Below the pieces are notes generated by a model. It searched no databases. It saw only the letters and a list, made by a program, of their open reading frames with translations, and was not told the origin of the DNA. Of a DNA stretch of 64,000 nucleotides, positions 48,141 through 60,168 are shown in pieces. Numbering within the stretch: position 1 is the stretch's first letter; every line of letters starts with the position of its first letter. The DNA lies in assembly GCA_009739215.1 (NCBI GenBank), contig VSJF01000010.1, positions 62,001 to 126,000 of the forward strand, written 5' to 3'. The stretch comes from Floccularia luteovirens (Eukaryota > Basidiomycota > Agaricomycetes > Agaricales > Squamanitaceae). Both the position numbers and the translations under genes were made by a program.

Positions 48141-50414
48141 ATGCGTCTAAACGAGTATGATCCTCTCTCCGTCTTCACTACTCCCCCACCCGATGAGACT
48201 CCCGAGGAGCGTATAGCACGCGAGAAGAAGGAATCAGAGGAGCAACATGTAAGCGATATGATTGACGAGGAGATTAAACAAGAGAAAGCTGCGTTGAGGA
48301 AACAAAAGTATCTCGTTCGTGTACTCCTTTTAGGTCAATCAGAAAGTGGTGAGTTATCATAATTACGTTCAATTTATTTAACGGTATTTTGAAGTTTGTT
48401 GAAAGGTAAATCAACGACATTGAAGAGTAAGAAAATTTCCTTCTTGAAATCATCAAGCCGAACTCATAGTGGTTACCAAAACAACGCTAGACTTCCGGAT
48501 GAAATATGCACGTACAGCATGGAGAGAAGAACGTGCGTCTTGGCGTGCAGTGATCCAACTAAACCTTTTACGGTCCATAATCACAATTGTCGAAACCCTC
48601 CAAGCAGAAATGGACAACGAGCCCTTAGAACGACCTCCCACAGAAGCTTCCTCATTCGTCGATGAAGAACCCGTTGCATCGTCATCCACAGCAACAGTTC
48701 CTCGAGCTGGTTCAAGTAAACAAGCTTCCTCCTCCTCCTCCGCATTCCCAGCTTTCGGTGGATACGGCCAACATCAAGATATCCCATTATCAGCGCCTCT
48801 CACTGGAAAACACCAACTTCTCAAGCTCCGTCTTGGACCTCTCCGGCGTGTAGAAGCCGACCTCCGAAAACGGTTGGGTGCAGGTGCGGATGAAGACCGA
48901 GGACAATTCGATCTCGATGGCAACATTATTAAACCCACCCACCCAACAAATAGACGACCAACCAAAGAATTCGGCGTCCGCGCATGGAAAGATGCTTTAT
49001 TCAATGAATCTCAACAAAAACAGCAAAACCTAATCCGCCCCACTTCGAAGGGAAGTCATTCTACAGATAGTGGTGGTGATGGCTGTGTGGATGAAGCTAC
49101 AGAGGTTATTGCTAGTTGTAGAGATGATATGAAAACCTTAGTGGATGGACGAAGCTGTCAAGGCCGTTTTGGCGAAACGCAAATTGAGATTGGAAGATTC
49201 TGCTGGATTGTACGTTTATCCTCTTCCATCCCTTTTCCTTTCTTTCTTCCCCCCATTTTTTTTTCTTCTTTTTCTGGGGGAGAGATTGAGAGTGTTTAGG
49301 TCAATAACGAGAAAATTAGTTTTTTAGATGATCTAGATCGAGTTGCGACAAGAACTTACGAACCGTCGGATGACGATGTCCTCCGTGCTCGTCTTCGTAC
49401 ACTAGGCGTACAAGAGTATCGAATTCAGCTGGAAGTGGAACAAAGCAATACAATTTTTGCTGGTACGTATACACGCCTTTCAATCTAACATGGTGGATAA
49501 GCTGAAATTGGCTTGATGTTGCAGGTAACCAGGATTTTGGAAGGGATTGGATATTGTACGATGTTGGTGGTTCGAGAACGATCGCATGTCTTCCTTCCTT
49601 TCGTTTCTATACCATGCTTGCTTAACCTTGGCTTGTTATAATTTCCTTAGCGACATGCTTGGTTACCATATTTCGACAACGTCAATGCTATTATCTTCCG
49701 TATGCCTAATTCCTTCTAACCTAAAAGTACTCTGACCATAACTTACTCTTCTTCCACACCCCAGTCGCCCGTACGTCTCTATAACCCTTTCACTTTCACT
49801 TTATCTTGCTAACATATCACAACCAGCTATATCCTGTTTCGACTGAGCGTCTCCTTGAAGATTCTCGTGTCAACCGTCTCGAAGACTCTTTCCTCCTCTG
49901 GCGTTCAATCTGCGCATCCAAACTCCTGGCAGGAGCAACAATGATACTGTTCCTCAACAAATGTGATTTACTGAAGAAAAAATTGAGGAGTGGGATCATG
50001 GTCAAGACTTATTTGCCAAGTTTTGGTGATAGGACGAATGATGCACCTACTGTTGTTAAATGTATGTTTATTTCTCTTCTTTAGTTCTTATTATGCTGAT
50101 ATGAATGTTGTTGTTGTGTATAGATTTGAAAGAAAAGTTTAGAGATATAATGAAACAGCAGAGAACAGATCCACGGACTACGTATATATATGCGACTTCT
50201 GTCATCGTAAGTCTTCTTACTTGCTTCTACTCCTTCTCAACACTGAGAATCATAACCTATCAGGATACGAAAGCGACTTCCGCAACACTCAAAATGGGTA
50301 CGTCGCGGATAATAGTAACACCCTTTTTCTAATACCAAACTTTTTTTTTCTTCTAAATTTATAGTTCGAGATAGTATTCTCCGTGAACACCTCAAAAGCG
50401 CGGATTTCGTCTAA
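48141..50414 (+). CDS. Non-canonical heterotrimeric G-protein alpha subunit, with two apparent frame shifts
   Basis: G-alpha family GTPase (signal transducer at the plasma membrane). P-loop: LLLGQSESGKST. The helical domain has KYARTAWREERASWRAVIQ and a Ser-rich insert of over 60 residues (PVASSSTATVPRAGS region), then VIASCRDDMKTL and LEDSAG with FFLDDLDRV. Switch I: RARLRTLGVQEY (Arg kept). Switch II: YDVGGSRTIRHAW, where the catalytic Gln is Ser. Then FDNVNAIIF, FLNKCDLL (NKxD) and ATSVIDTKATS, ending LKSADFV at 50414. No N-terminal Gly2 myristoylation site is present (MRLNEYD). The model needs a GC-AG intron after GSRTI and a 6-nt microexon. Two extra bases break the frame, at about 49141 (before WMDEAVK) and 49844 (CFD then ERLLED). 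It is therefore either recently disabled or affected by sequence error. Confidence 0.85.
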
Positions 50415-53205
50415 CAACTACTACCGGAACCAAAAAGTGCAAAAGGGAATATATGAAAAAAAAAATATTGAAAACCAACCCTCGACTTCTTTTTGTTTTC
50501 TTAAATTATTCTCCCCACGTGTATCCTTCCCGAACTCTTCTATTCCCACCCACTATCACAACTGGGAACCACCACCCCTCCCTAACCCTATCATTTGGAA
50601 GCAACAAGAGACGAGATCACCAATGGAACAGCAGGTTCCCGAATGATTTGCTATCATTTTTTTTTGTGTCACCGAATATGTTGTCGATTTTTTTTTGTTA
50701 TTTGATCTCATTTTCCTTCAACTATATCTTCTCACACGACCGGGTCAAAATTTTTTTTGTTATTCAGTGAAAATCTAGTCCCTCTCCACCCCCTCATACA
50801 CTTGTCACACGCGGACTATGACAAACGCGAAAGCACAACATATGTCTTTTCCTGCCTCCCTGATGCTTTGATGCTTGCCTCCCTGTCTTACTACCCCCTT
50901 GCTACTATCATTTATCCTGTTTTTTCCATCTGTGTCGGATGGTTGGCGTGCCTATCCTAATTGTATACATGTCCCGCCTTCTTCGACTTATTAATACATA
51001 CTACTTTTACTTCCCTTTCTTGTCTTGCTGTATCTCCCAGAGTCGGAATCCTTATGATTTTGTTCCTATTTTGTTCCCTTCTTGTGGTATTTCAGCCTGG
51101 GTGTGTTTTACATGTACGACTGTTTTTTTTTAAAGTTATGAATTGTAGTATGTATGTATCGAATGTTTTTGTTTATTTTATTTATTCACAAAGTTTGCTG
51201 CGAAAAGTTGTTATAGTATTATTTTACATATATGCATATGTACTATGTAACAAAATGCAATCGCGACATCGTCTCTTCATCCCTCCGGGGCTCATTATGC
51301 ATCTGCACCAGTCCCTATCATCATGACATCAATACCTATCAATATGAGCGCATGTCCCATGTCAACTCTTCATTCAGAATCATTCTATGCACCGTAACAA
51401 CGCACCCAGGTAAAGTTCTATTCTTAAACATTCGCTTACCGCTTCCCTTATTGGGATTGTGTCATGGGGATGTTGATATGCCGGGCTATGTTATGTGTAG
51501 TCATCTCTGTCGTTTTGATTATAATAATCAAAATTTTCGAATCGTTATAAGCCATCTGCACATGCATCCTCCCTTCTTTTACCCCTTTTCAAAAACCAAT
51601 ATCTAATTATTCGCTCAAGCGTTGTTCGAAAGGAATTGCAGAAGTCGTAAGTTATGTAGACCATATGATCATAATAACTTAAAACCCCCTTCTGTCCGTC
51701 TAGATCTTATTTTATATTGTGTGTTTACTTATGTAGTAATGCGATTTACATCCCCTCTTCAACTTTAAAATATATGCTGATCATGAAGGAAGGGAAACTT
51801 GTACTATTACTAGTACATACTAAATAACACCGCCATCTAGATAAAGAAACCCAAGTAGTCCGGATTTTCACCAGCCGGTTAAGGTGATCAACAATCAAAA
51901 CACTGACTCCGATCTTGACAAGGTCGCAATGGAGATAACAATGCCATGTACTGCATCAGACACTGTCAGGTACATGTAGTACTGAAAGCCCAAAAAAAGA
52001 AAAGAACGGGTTTTATACTTGACATTGTACCATCACAGTAGTACTTACATAAAATCTTGTATACAATCATGAAAGGTGAGGGGGTCGGGAAGGTTTTCTA
52101 GAGAACTTAGATCATGTTTCCCAGGTTTACTCAGATATCATAGTATCTGTTAATTTCATATATCAAAAAAAGTTTCAATATTCTACGATCTGAACTTGAA
52201 AACCTGGGCACAAGCATGGTATGTATATATCAAGAACAATGGGTATAAGTTGATATGGTAGAGCCATGTAATCTACATCCGAGCACAGATATAAACTGAA
52301 CTGTTTTACTTATATCGTATCTTATACCTCGTCACTTTTACGCAACCTTCCAAAAGAAAAACACAACGACACACCAACACCAGCAGAGGATGATTAAAAA
52401 AAAGGGGTCACCGACTATATTCATACAACTCCAAAAAGAATTTTTTTTTTGAGTAAGAAAACGGCAAAGAAAAAGGCTACACGAACAAGAAGGTAGAAAA
52501 GAAAAAATGGACATAATAAAAAAACGAATGTCGTGGGATTGGTAATTAAATATTTCTAATTAGGTCATGTTCATGTTCCAAGGGTAGGTGGGGAGAAAGG
52601 ATTAATTATATCTCTGAAATCAAAAAGATTGCAGAGTAAATTGTTTGAAAAAAAGGTATGCGTATATCGAGGGGTAAGCGTGGGTGAAGAGGGATGAGTG
52701 GGTTACGAAAGGAACCTGAGTTTGAAATTCAATGTTGGAGGTCGGGAGGAGGTCGGGCGGTAGGTAAAACACGTGTCGGTGTTCCGGTATGTATTGTATG
52801 TACGCTGTTTCTGGGCCGTACAGGAGAGGAGAGGTAGGGATAGTACACATGTAAGAAGAATTGAGTCTGTAACATGATGCAAAGTACATATGTTTCAACG
52901 GAAGTACTGATCATGATGGATAGTAATCGTCCTCCCATGACTCTGTAATCAATTGTGAGATCAGAATTCAAACAAGGGCAGAAACATCAAGCAAGTCAGA
53001 AACACTATCAGCGCTGATATCACAGCAATAGTCCCTCTGGGTGTTCCACGGAGAAAACGCGGAAGGACAGAGCATGTGACACTCTCGGAGATGGCCGATG
53101 AAGCACGCGATTCAGCAACGCGATTCGCGCTGTCGCGTCGCGCAATGGGAAAACAACCAAGTACATCCGTGTTAGTTATTTCCCCATGCATAAAGCACGC
53201 CGACA
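50415..53205. other. Long intergenic region after the G-alpha gene
   Basis: About 2.8 kb. Contains T-runs, short frames of 60-120 codons without motifs, and the uncertain 3' end of the chitin synthase chaperone gene (alternative stop at 52961). No gene, tRNA or repeat could be supported. Confidence 0.4.
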
Positions 53206-54527
53206 TCAATCCGGAGATGAAACACCATGTGACGGAGAAACAATTGCAGATGTCAAAGCACATGGTTCCCTCTCCACATCGTGCGAAAAAAAAGACGCAG
53301 TAATAGCAGAAGATTAGAAGCTGTGCTTACCTTCTGTTATGGATTTCCACGCGAGATACAGGACACCCACGGCTGCTGTTTCAAGGAGAGTTGCTACGAA
53401 TGAGCCATCGACTTTTTGTGATGAACCCTAGTGTATCACCGCTGAGCATAATTGTTTGTAAAGTAGTTAATGTATACTATACCTTGCAGATGACCCTGCT
53501 GAGGAGGAACCAATCAAGTTGGGATAGAACAAACAAGATTACGGACATAAGGTAGAACCACATAGGCCGTGTCTCGTTGAGGACACGTAGCACTATGTAG
53601 GACATGATTCCAAGGTAAATAGAGTAGCACTATATACGAGAAAGTCAGAACAGTTATTAAGCCAGGCTTAGTTAAAAGAACGTACGCCGCGGGCCATATA
53701 CTCGTTAGAACAAACTAGCGGAATGCTTCTTATTGATTCAGGTGGATTTGACAATCCTCCAACAGCATCGGTTATACCGAGAGCGACATCGAATGCGATA
53801 TAAGTTGTAGCAGCAAAGAACAGAACTGCAAATACTGAATATGGCTAGCAAATATTTTGAGCAGCTGTTCCTGGTACGACAGAGGAAAAAGGACGTACAA
53901 TCATACTGCTTGGTGTGCCGTCCTCCACGACCTGCGTAGCAACTATTGCGTTGGCCAGCAACGCCCAAAAAAGTGCTGCAACGAGACCAGCATGGAGAGC
54001 TGTCAGGACGACAAGGGCTGTTGAACCTTGTTCAAGGAAGGATCCTGTTGTAAGGATTTGAAATGGGAGGGTGAGAAGGTATATTCCGAGCAGAGTCCTG
54101 ATCTCCACACGGCCTGGAAACAATGAATGAATACGTCGAAGCGTAATAACACATACTCCTAAGGAGACTTACCGACGGCGGCTTTCCGTCGATTACACAT
54201 GAAGATAAGGAAACCAACAGCAATCATACAAACACCAGAAGCAGCGATGTTTGCGATGTTGGATATTGAACCATTGTGGCCAACTCTAGGGATACCGCAG
54301 ACGGGATTAATGCCTACTGGAGCTGAAAGCGGGTCTGCGGAGACACCCTGTAGAGTGGAATTGGATTCACGTTGCAACTATGTCAAAAGGAATACAAAGG
54401 GTTGAGTGTGAGTATGAAAATAATCGATCAAAGAACGACGACGACGAACCTGGCGGTAGAATAGGTTACACCAAGGATAGCTCGGTGTATTTGTGCAGAG
54501 AGGCTGGAAGTCACCAAATCGAACCAT
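53206..54527 (-). CDS. Chs7-type chitin synthase export chaperone
   Basis: Multi-pass ER membrane protein (Pfam PF12271) needed for exit of class IV chitin synthase from the ER. The start at 54527 gives MVRFGDFQPLCTNTPSYPWC, joined by an intron to LQRESNSTLQ and DPLSAPVGINPVCGIPRVG. Helices follow: NIANIAASGVCMIAVGFLIF, GRVEIRTLLGIYLLTLPFQI, STALVVLTALHAGLVAALFW with LLANAIVATQVVEDGTPSSM, YSVFAVLFFAATTYIAFDVA, IVLRVLNETRPMWFYLMSVI with LSQLDWFLLSRVICK, and DGSFVATLLETAAVGVLYLA with WKSITE. In one exon the expected FVLTSIWPAA is seen only one base out of frame (53715), while the frame of both neighbours is kept. The last exon after the donor at about 53329 is uncertain; stops at 53206 or 52961 are possible. 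Confidence 0.85.
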
Positions 54528-54881
54528 GGGTATCGCTGGAGGTCAAGGATGTTTTCGTGCGGGTCGTGAGGATAGCACCAGGGGCAAGAATGGGTGGGAA
54601 AGAATGAGAGAATGAGGTTGTTGTTAGTGGTTATTAGAATCAAACAGGGATATACAAAAAAAAAATAGAAATTGTCAATGAAGAATTGGAGAGTGGATAC
54701 TCACGGATGGGATATGGACGGGGATTGCATGCACAGCAGCGTTCAACGCCGAGGGTATGTATGTGTACAGTTCGAAGAGGAAGGAATGTCTAAAGTAGAC
54801 GTAGCAATGACAACCAAGATCACATGTCATAACTACAACAATGATCTAACATAATTATTTTACAAATAGTAATTTATATAT
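54528..54881. other. Intergenic region between Chs7-type gene start and unknown gene A
   Basis: About 350 bp; holds the promoter of the Chs7-type gene and the 3' end of the next minus-strand gene. Confidence 0.4.
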
Positions 54882-55842
54882 TTATAATTTCCAATTAACC
54901 ATAACCCAACCAGTTCCCTCTACCTCCTCCTCTCGGTTCCTCTTCCCCCAGAGTGGGAACAAGTGTCGTCTCTTGTTATTTCTAGTGTCTCCATTACCAT
55001 CCCCAAGCTCATCAGGCACCTCTGGTCGACCTAGTTCTTGCAGTCTCTCGAAGAAATCCTCGTCACCATTCCATGAAATTCTTGCTTCTTCACATATCTC
55101 CGCAAACGCCGCTCGTGCAGAGAACGTATCTGTAGTACCAACAGTACTGTTAGACCCATTCAGAAGGTGTATCGAGCGTCGCAACCTCGCCATTGTCTCT
55201 GGTGGTATCTCTCTGCTTCCTTCTACGAACCTCGAATGTTGAAAGACTAGTAGGCGAGATTGTGAACGGCTTCTTGGCCCCTTAGCTGGTGCGTATTCGT
55301 GATCTGACGGTCGTTGGTCTACAATCTCTTCGTCTTCTTCTACTACTGGCGATAGCTGTTGCTCCCCCGACTCATCATAAAGGCTGTACCCACGTTCCGG
55401 ATCCCACACAATGGCAAACGCTAACCTCGGTGCTTCTTCAGCGTCATCTTCTGAGGTCCTATTAAACTTTGCTGATGAGTTGCGAATGGACTGTTTTATT
55501 TATGAGGCGGAGATATTCCTTTGAGTCATATCCAATAAGAATCAAAGTGGGGAGAACACGCACGCCAGAAGAATCCGAATTCACTTGTGATGATTCATGT
55601 AAAAGTGACAAGCCACGGTAATCTCTTCCGTCTTCTCGATCGGTAAAATCTTCCACAGGCAGCTCCATGGACATTTCTACCAGTCCAGACTCTACCACGC
55701 TGTGATCCTTCATAAGTGAATCATCTCTCATCCTAAAATTCGGATCTTCCCAACTAGCCCAACTAGGCTGATCATTTCTAGGTCGTATCACCTCGTCGCT
55801 CTTGTGGGATGACGGATTTTGCTTTTTCTTGAGTCGAGCCAT
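54882..55842 (-). CDS. Uncharacterised fungal protein A (adjacent pair)
   Basis: Not recognised. The start MARLKKKQNPSSHKSDEVI at 55842 opens a hydrophilic, charged exon (WASWEDPNFRM, EMSMELPVEDFTDREDG). An intron with acceptor AAAACAG joins to SIRNSSAKFNRTSED and the segment LAFAIVWDPERGYS. The rest is acidic and Arg-rich (RGLSLL, RLRRSIHLLNGSN, RAAFAEICEEARISWNGDED) and ends GTGWVMVNWKL. No signal peptide, membrane helix or catalytic motif is visible; the composition suggests a soluble or nuclear regulatory protein. The AFAIVWDPE box and the tryptophan-rich C-terminus recur in the neighbouring gene at 56255, suggesting an old tandem duplication. The donor of the single intron (near CGT|GTTCTC) is my best guess. 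Confidence 0.6.
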
Positions 55843-56254
55843 GGAAACAAACCGGTATGTCGGGCTGATGGTCAATAAGAGAAGAACAGGATCTTAGTAT
55901 TACTACTTTGGCCCGTCACATAATCACTCACGTTTCTTCCACAAGTTGCTCCAACGCACAGTACCGAATCAAGGGCCAAATGATAGTCTCCACAAAAGGT
56001 CAAAAGTGAAAATGTAGAATGGGGGTCGTTTCTGGAATTCTTAATTCTTATCGTTATGTGGGAATTGTTAAGTATCGAGTATGTTGGCGGCAGCAGCGCA
56101 GCGACAAACAATGGCGGTATGGTACACAGAGTACCTCGTTGTCAAGTTCTAATCGGTACCAATGACCAAAGATAGACATAAAATACCGTAAGTACATTCA
56201 CGAATCAGATGTCAAGAAATAGGACATGTGTGTAAAATAACACAGCCTCCAGAC

Positions 56255-57991
56255 TTATGCATAACACGATATATACATCTCTTTAAACTCTAAATTAATA
56301 TCAATCCATACCCAAGCCTCAGAGGGGTCGACGCTTTCACCATATCCTAGCCCTTTCCATTTCTTCGTTCCTTGCCACCATCGACTCATCACGTTAGGTA
56401 ACGGTAGACTTCCGCCACTCAAACCATGGCGACGACAATGATTCCGGCCCATTGTCTCCGCATCTCGATTTGATTCGGTTTCAACCTCAGGCTGTTGAGA
56501 CCGTGGTGGGGTAGTGACAAAATTTGTATTAGTACATTCGGAAGGTCGTCTGCGCTTTCTCAACCTGCTGCGAGTCTTTGCGTATTCATGTCTTTGGTTT
56601 TGCTTCTGCTGCTGCTGTGATGAATGGAAAGTGCTAAGGAAGAACCCGGGCGTCATTGGTATCTCTAATGTCGACCACGTGCAGGACTTGCTATCCGAGA
56701 GTTCGCCGCCGCATTCGTTCTCGTCTGAGAGTGTGTAGTCGTTAATATTATCAATCGTAACATAATTAGATGTTGATGTCGTTGTAACAGAAAACGCGGA
56801 GCTCTGGTTAAAAAAAATTCAAACGGTAAGGTCGTCTATACGGTTTTTAAAATAAAAAGGAAGTACTCACAAGAATCACTTCAGGCTCTTTGACTGTCTC
56901 CTCCACCGCACAAGCACTATCATTCGTCACTTTCATAAGCCACCCTTTCACAAACGATGTCCTCGGATCAAAATCAAATGCAAAGTCCTCCTCAAAGTCA
57001 ACACACCCCGCATAATCATTACCCATCGCAGACAACCCGAAATCACATGTTTCTTGGTGTTGTTGGTGTTGGTCCCGTCTGAGGACAGGCATCGTCACCG
57101 GTAAAGCGTTTCCCCACAAAGACATATCACCCATCCCGCCCAGCAAGGTGGATGATGTCTGTGTATGTCCTAGTCGTTTCCGTTCGTCAAGAGGAGAGTG
57201 GGCGACGAAAATGTAATCTTTGACTGCCCCTTTCAGGTATTCGTAATCCGAACTCACTTCCGAGTCCGAGCATGATTGTGCATATGGGTGTGGGTAAGGG
57301 GGGTGCGTGTATGAGTCGTTAAATTCTGTATAATGACCACACCCGATCTTTGGCTTTGGCATCGTCGATCCCACCCCCAATCCATGGTCGGGCCTACGAT
57401 GGTGAGTTGTATTCAATGGAGCTGGATCTTGACGTTGTTGTGGTAAACAGTTCTTTTTCTCGTCCCCAAGTGCCATTTCTAGAAGTTGCGGTTCTGAAAA
57501 TACCACCATCTCACCCTCGGGTTCCCATATTACCGCAAATACAAGACCAGGTGTTTGTGCCATTGCTAGTCTTTCAAGAGTGACTCCACGTTGTCCGTCT
57601 TCAATTTTAATTTTCACTCCGAGATCTGTTTTTTGTAACAAACGACTTCGGGATGTTGCAAACTTTTTTAGGTTTGAGTTCCGTTTTGTTTTATTTGAAA
57701 TTTCGTTTGGACATACCTTACTGTTCTCATAAAGCATACCCGTCTATACCCAATTACGGGGTAATGGTGGTTACTTCTTTGCACAAGCACTGCTCGACTC
57801 GAGGACGTCTTTCTCTTTGGTGGGCTTGGCGAAAGTTTAGCAAGAGCGGGGGCACCAGGAATCGAGGGGGATATGGGGTTTGCAGTTTCCATCACATCCA
57901 AGAGTACCTTAAAGTACTCTTGTGTAAAAGATTTACTGGAAAGGTCCTTTTGAGATTCATTAAATAGCTCCGAATGCCTCAAGGCAAACAC
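56255..57991 (-). CDS. Uncharacterised fungal protein B (adjacent pair)
   Basis: Not recognised. The start MFALRHSELFNESQKDL at 57991 is followed by a Pro/Ser/Lys-rich part (PSPPKRKTSSSRAV). After an intron the segment RLLQKTDLGVKIKIEDGQRG leads to LVFAVIWEPEGEMVVFSEPQ, the counterpart of AFAIVWDPE in gene A. The large exon continues with hydrophilic stretches (YTHPPYPHPYAQSCSDSE, DFEEDFAFDFDPRTSFVKGW). A further intron leads to SSAFSVTTTSTSNYVTIDN, then a basic QQQQKQNQRHEYAKTRSRLR region and the end EAWVWIDINLEFKEMYI. No membrane or secretion signal. The basic clusters could be nuclear localisation signals, which is inference. The exact exon 1 donor is uncertain. Confidence 0.6.
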
Positions 57992-60168
57992 ATCCAGCTT
58001 CTACGAGAGGTTGCTCCAAGTCCCAAAGAACAAGCGGAGATATTGATTTCAAGCTACTGTGGGAAAAGCGAAGGACCAGAATATTATAGCCCCTCAAGCT
58101 CAAGGCCGCAAACCTCTGTGGCTTCATATGAATGTGAGTGATATGTCGGAGAAAGGGAAAAAATGAGGGTGGCAATTGATAATCACCTTACATGAGGCAA
58201 AACATCATGCCATCAAAAGCTACTTTTCCTGTGCGTTTTTGGTGCGTTATGAAATTTTCGCCGTCGTAGTTCTCACCATGAGGATACGTTCCTCCGCAAT
58301 GAGACCCAAAAAGTTGGGTTTTGGTTTGGATACAGTGAGTTTTGTGTGATATCACGCGGGTGGGGGACGGAGAACCATGTAGACGGAAAGTACCCAACGG
58401 ATAACGTCATTAGCAGAGTATATATAAAATGAGGCTTTTGACATCTTGACATGCTGCATTGCTGTCTCCACGTTGCAACTGGGTAGGTTGTTACTGTAGG
58501 TGAAGCAAATAAAGTTATCTGCTCTATTCAATATTTGAAAGTAAGCTGAGATGTCCGTCTTGGATACGATGGCTATGGAAATGAGGGTGACTTTCTTTTC
58601 ATCTCGAGCCTGCAACCTACTTATGTCGTTCTACCTAAATCAGCTTGGTCAAGCCAAACTACATATATACTTATGTGTAGCTCCCCTTGTCTTAACAACT
58701 ACTATCAGCTACATAGGCAACATGAAAAAACACATGTAGGTTTCTCACTAGTCTTTTCCCCATTAAAAAAGCCACTATTCGCGTTTACATGACTTGTTAC
58801 ACGTGCAGGGGAGGGTTATCCCTTTGAGTTTGGAGGGACGAAGGTGAACGGAGAAATGAAGAAAGGACAATTTAAAGGTTGATCTAATGTATTTTCGCGT
58901 AGTAGTTTCTGAGTCTCTTCGAAATCAAGATTGAGTTGTATTTGACAATGAGACAAACGGCATGTATGTGCTAGATGAAGAGTAAAAGATCAAAAGACTG
59001 TGGATGAATACTAAAGGAATCTATGAATAAAGGAGACAAAGGAAACGGGCATGAAAGGCATACACGTGCACACGTGTTCGCGAACAATCTAATCTAATCG
59101 GTAGCAATCATGTGATAGCAACTGAAATAAATTTCATCGTCTGAAAATAGTAAAGACACTACTAAAATGAAAATTGGATTCATAACTGATTTCACTGAAC
59201 TCACTGAAAAGGGGAAAATAGAACTGGATCACTGGCTATGAGTAAAAATTGTATTGAATTGGAAATCTCTCAATAAATATAGCATACAACATGAAAAATT
59301 GTCAACATAAAGCTCTGAATAAACAAAAAATAAACCCACCCGTGACGTAGGCACGTTCTAAAGACGACTCAAACTGTCCGTTACATAGCGATATTAATAT
59401 GCAAAAACAAATGCCATATTTCGTTTTTATCTTCAAATTCCACTTCTCTTCCCGCATTTCAAATCTCTTGTTACTGCAGCTTCTCCTGGAAAAGGTCCGT
59501 TCACGGGAATTGGATCATGACGAAGATGACCCACAAACCAGCACCCATCCTTGCTACTGGTTTGAAGTTACAGGATGCTTTTCTAATGTTTTTAATTCGG
59601 AGATTATACCCGAGGCTCAAAGGGGTTTCCGAGAATTGAACGCAATGCCTCGTTACGTTCAATTCTGGGCAACTATTCAATCTTCGATGAAGCTGATGAT
59701 GAAACAACTAAAGAGACCCTCCGAAAGCTAAAGCCAAATTTTGTTGCAGGTTCGGCATCCTTCAGTTGGGGACCGGATAAAGAAACAGATAGGGTCCCAG
59801 GTACGGCCGATATTGATGAGGACGTGCCGGAGGGTGTATTTGTTGTGGAGTATGACTCAGATGCATCTGTCTAGTTGCTTTTCTTATTATAAATGTCATG
59901 ATTGTCATTTTGTGGACGCGCTGTGTACGGCTTTGAGAAATAATGCTAAGCTATCAGAGAGATATTGATTATCAATGCAATCACATCATTCATTCCTTGC
60001 TCTTGGTCTTAATTTCCTTCATGTAACATAGTTGACATGAAGGAATTTATGAAATTTTGTAATTGCAATCGATGACAGAATTAAAAAGTGTAATAACCGT
60101 TACATTCCTAGATAGAACCAAAAATTGAACTGGAAAAATGTCCTGGCAGAGTTGTAAATATTACAACG
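57992..60168. other. Sparse region with an unassigned coding-like stretch
   Basis: About 2.2 kb. Between about 59480 and 59875 (plus strand) two overlapping frames read like protein: LLEKVRSRELDHDEDDPQ, then YWFEVTGCFSNVFNSEIIPE in one frame, and NYSIFDEADDETTKETLRKL with SASFSWGPDKETDRVPG and a stop after SDASV in another. No intron joins them convincingly and no start was found, so I regard it as a possible gene remnant of unknown type. The remainder shows nothing supportable. Confidence 0.35.

Noticed and set aside
48469..49299. 276-codon single frame as a complete gene
   Set aside because: It is the large internal exon of the G-alpha gene plus intron read-through; the P-loop exon lies upstream and the switch regions downstream.
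50961..51606. Two frames of 121 and 124 codons after the G-alpha gene
   Set aside because: No motifs, biased towards Phe/Leu/Ser from T/C-rich DNA, and no intron or homology evidence.
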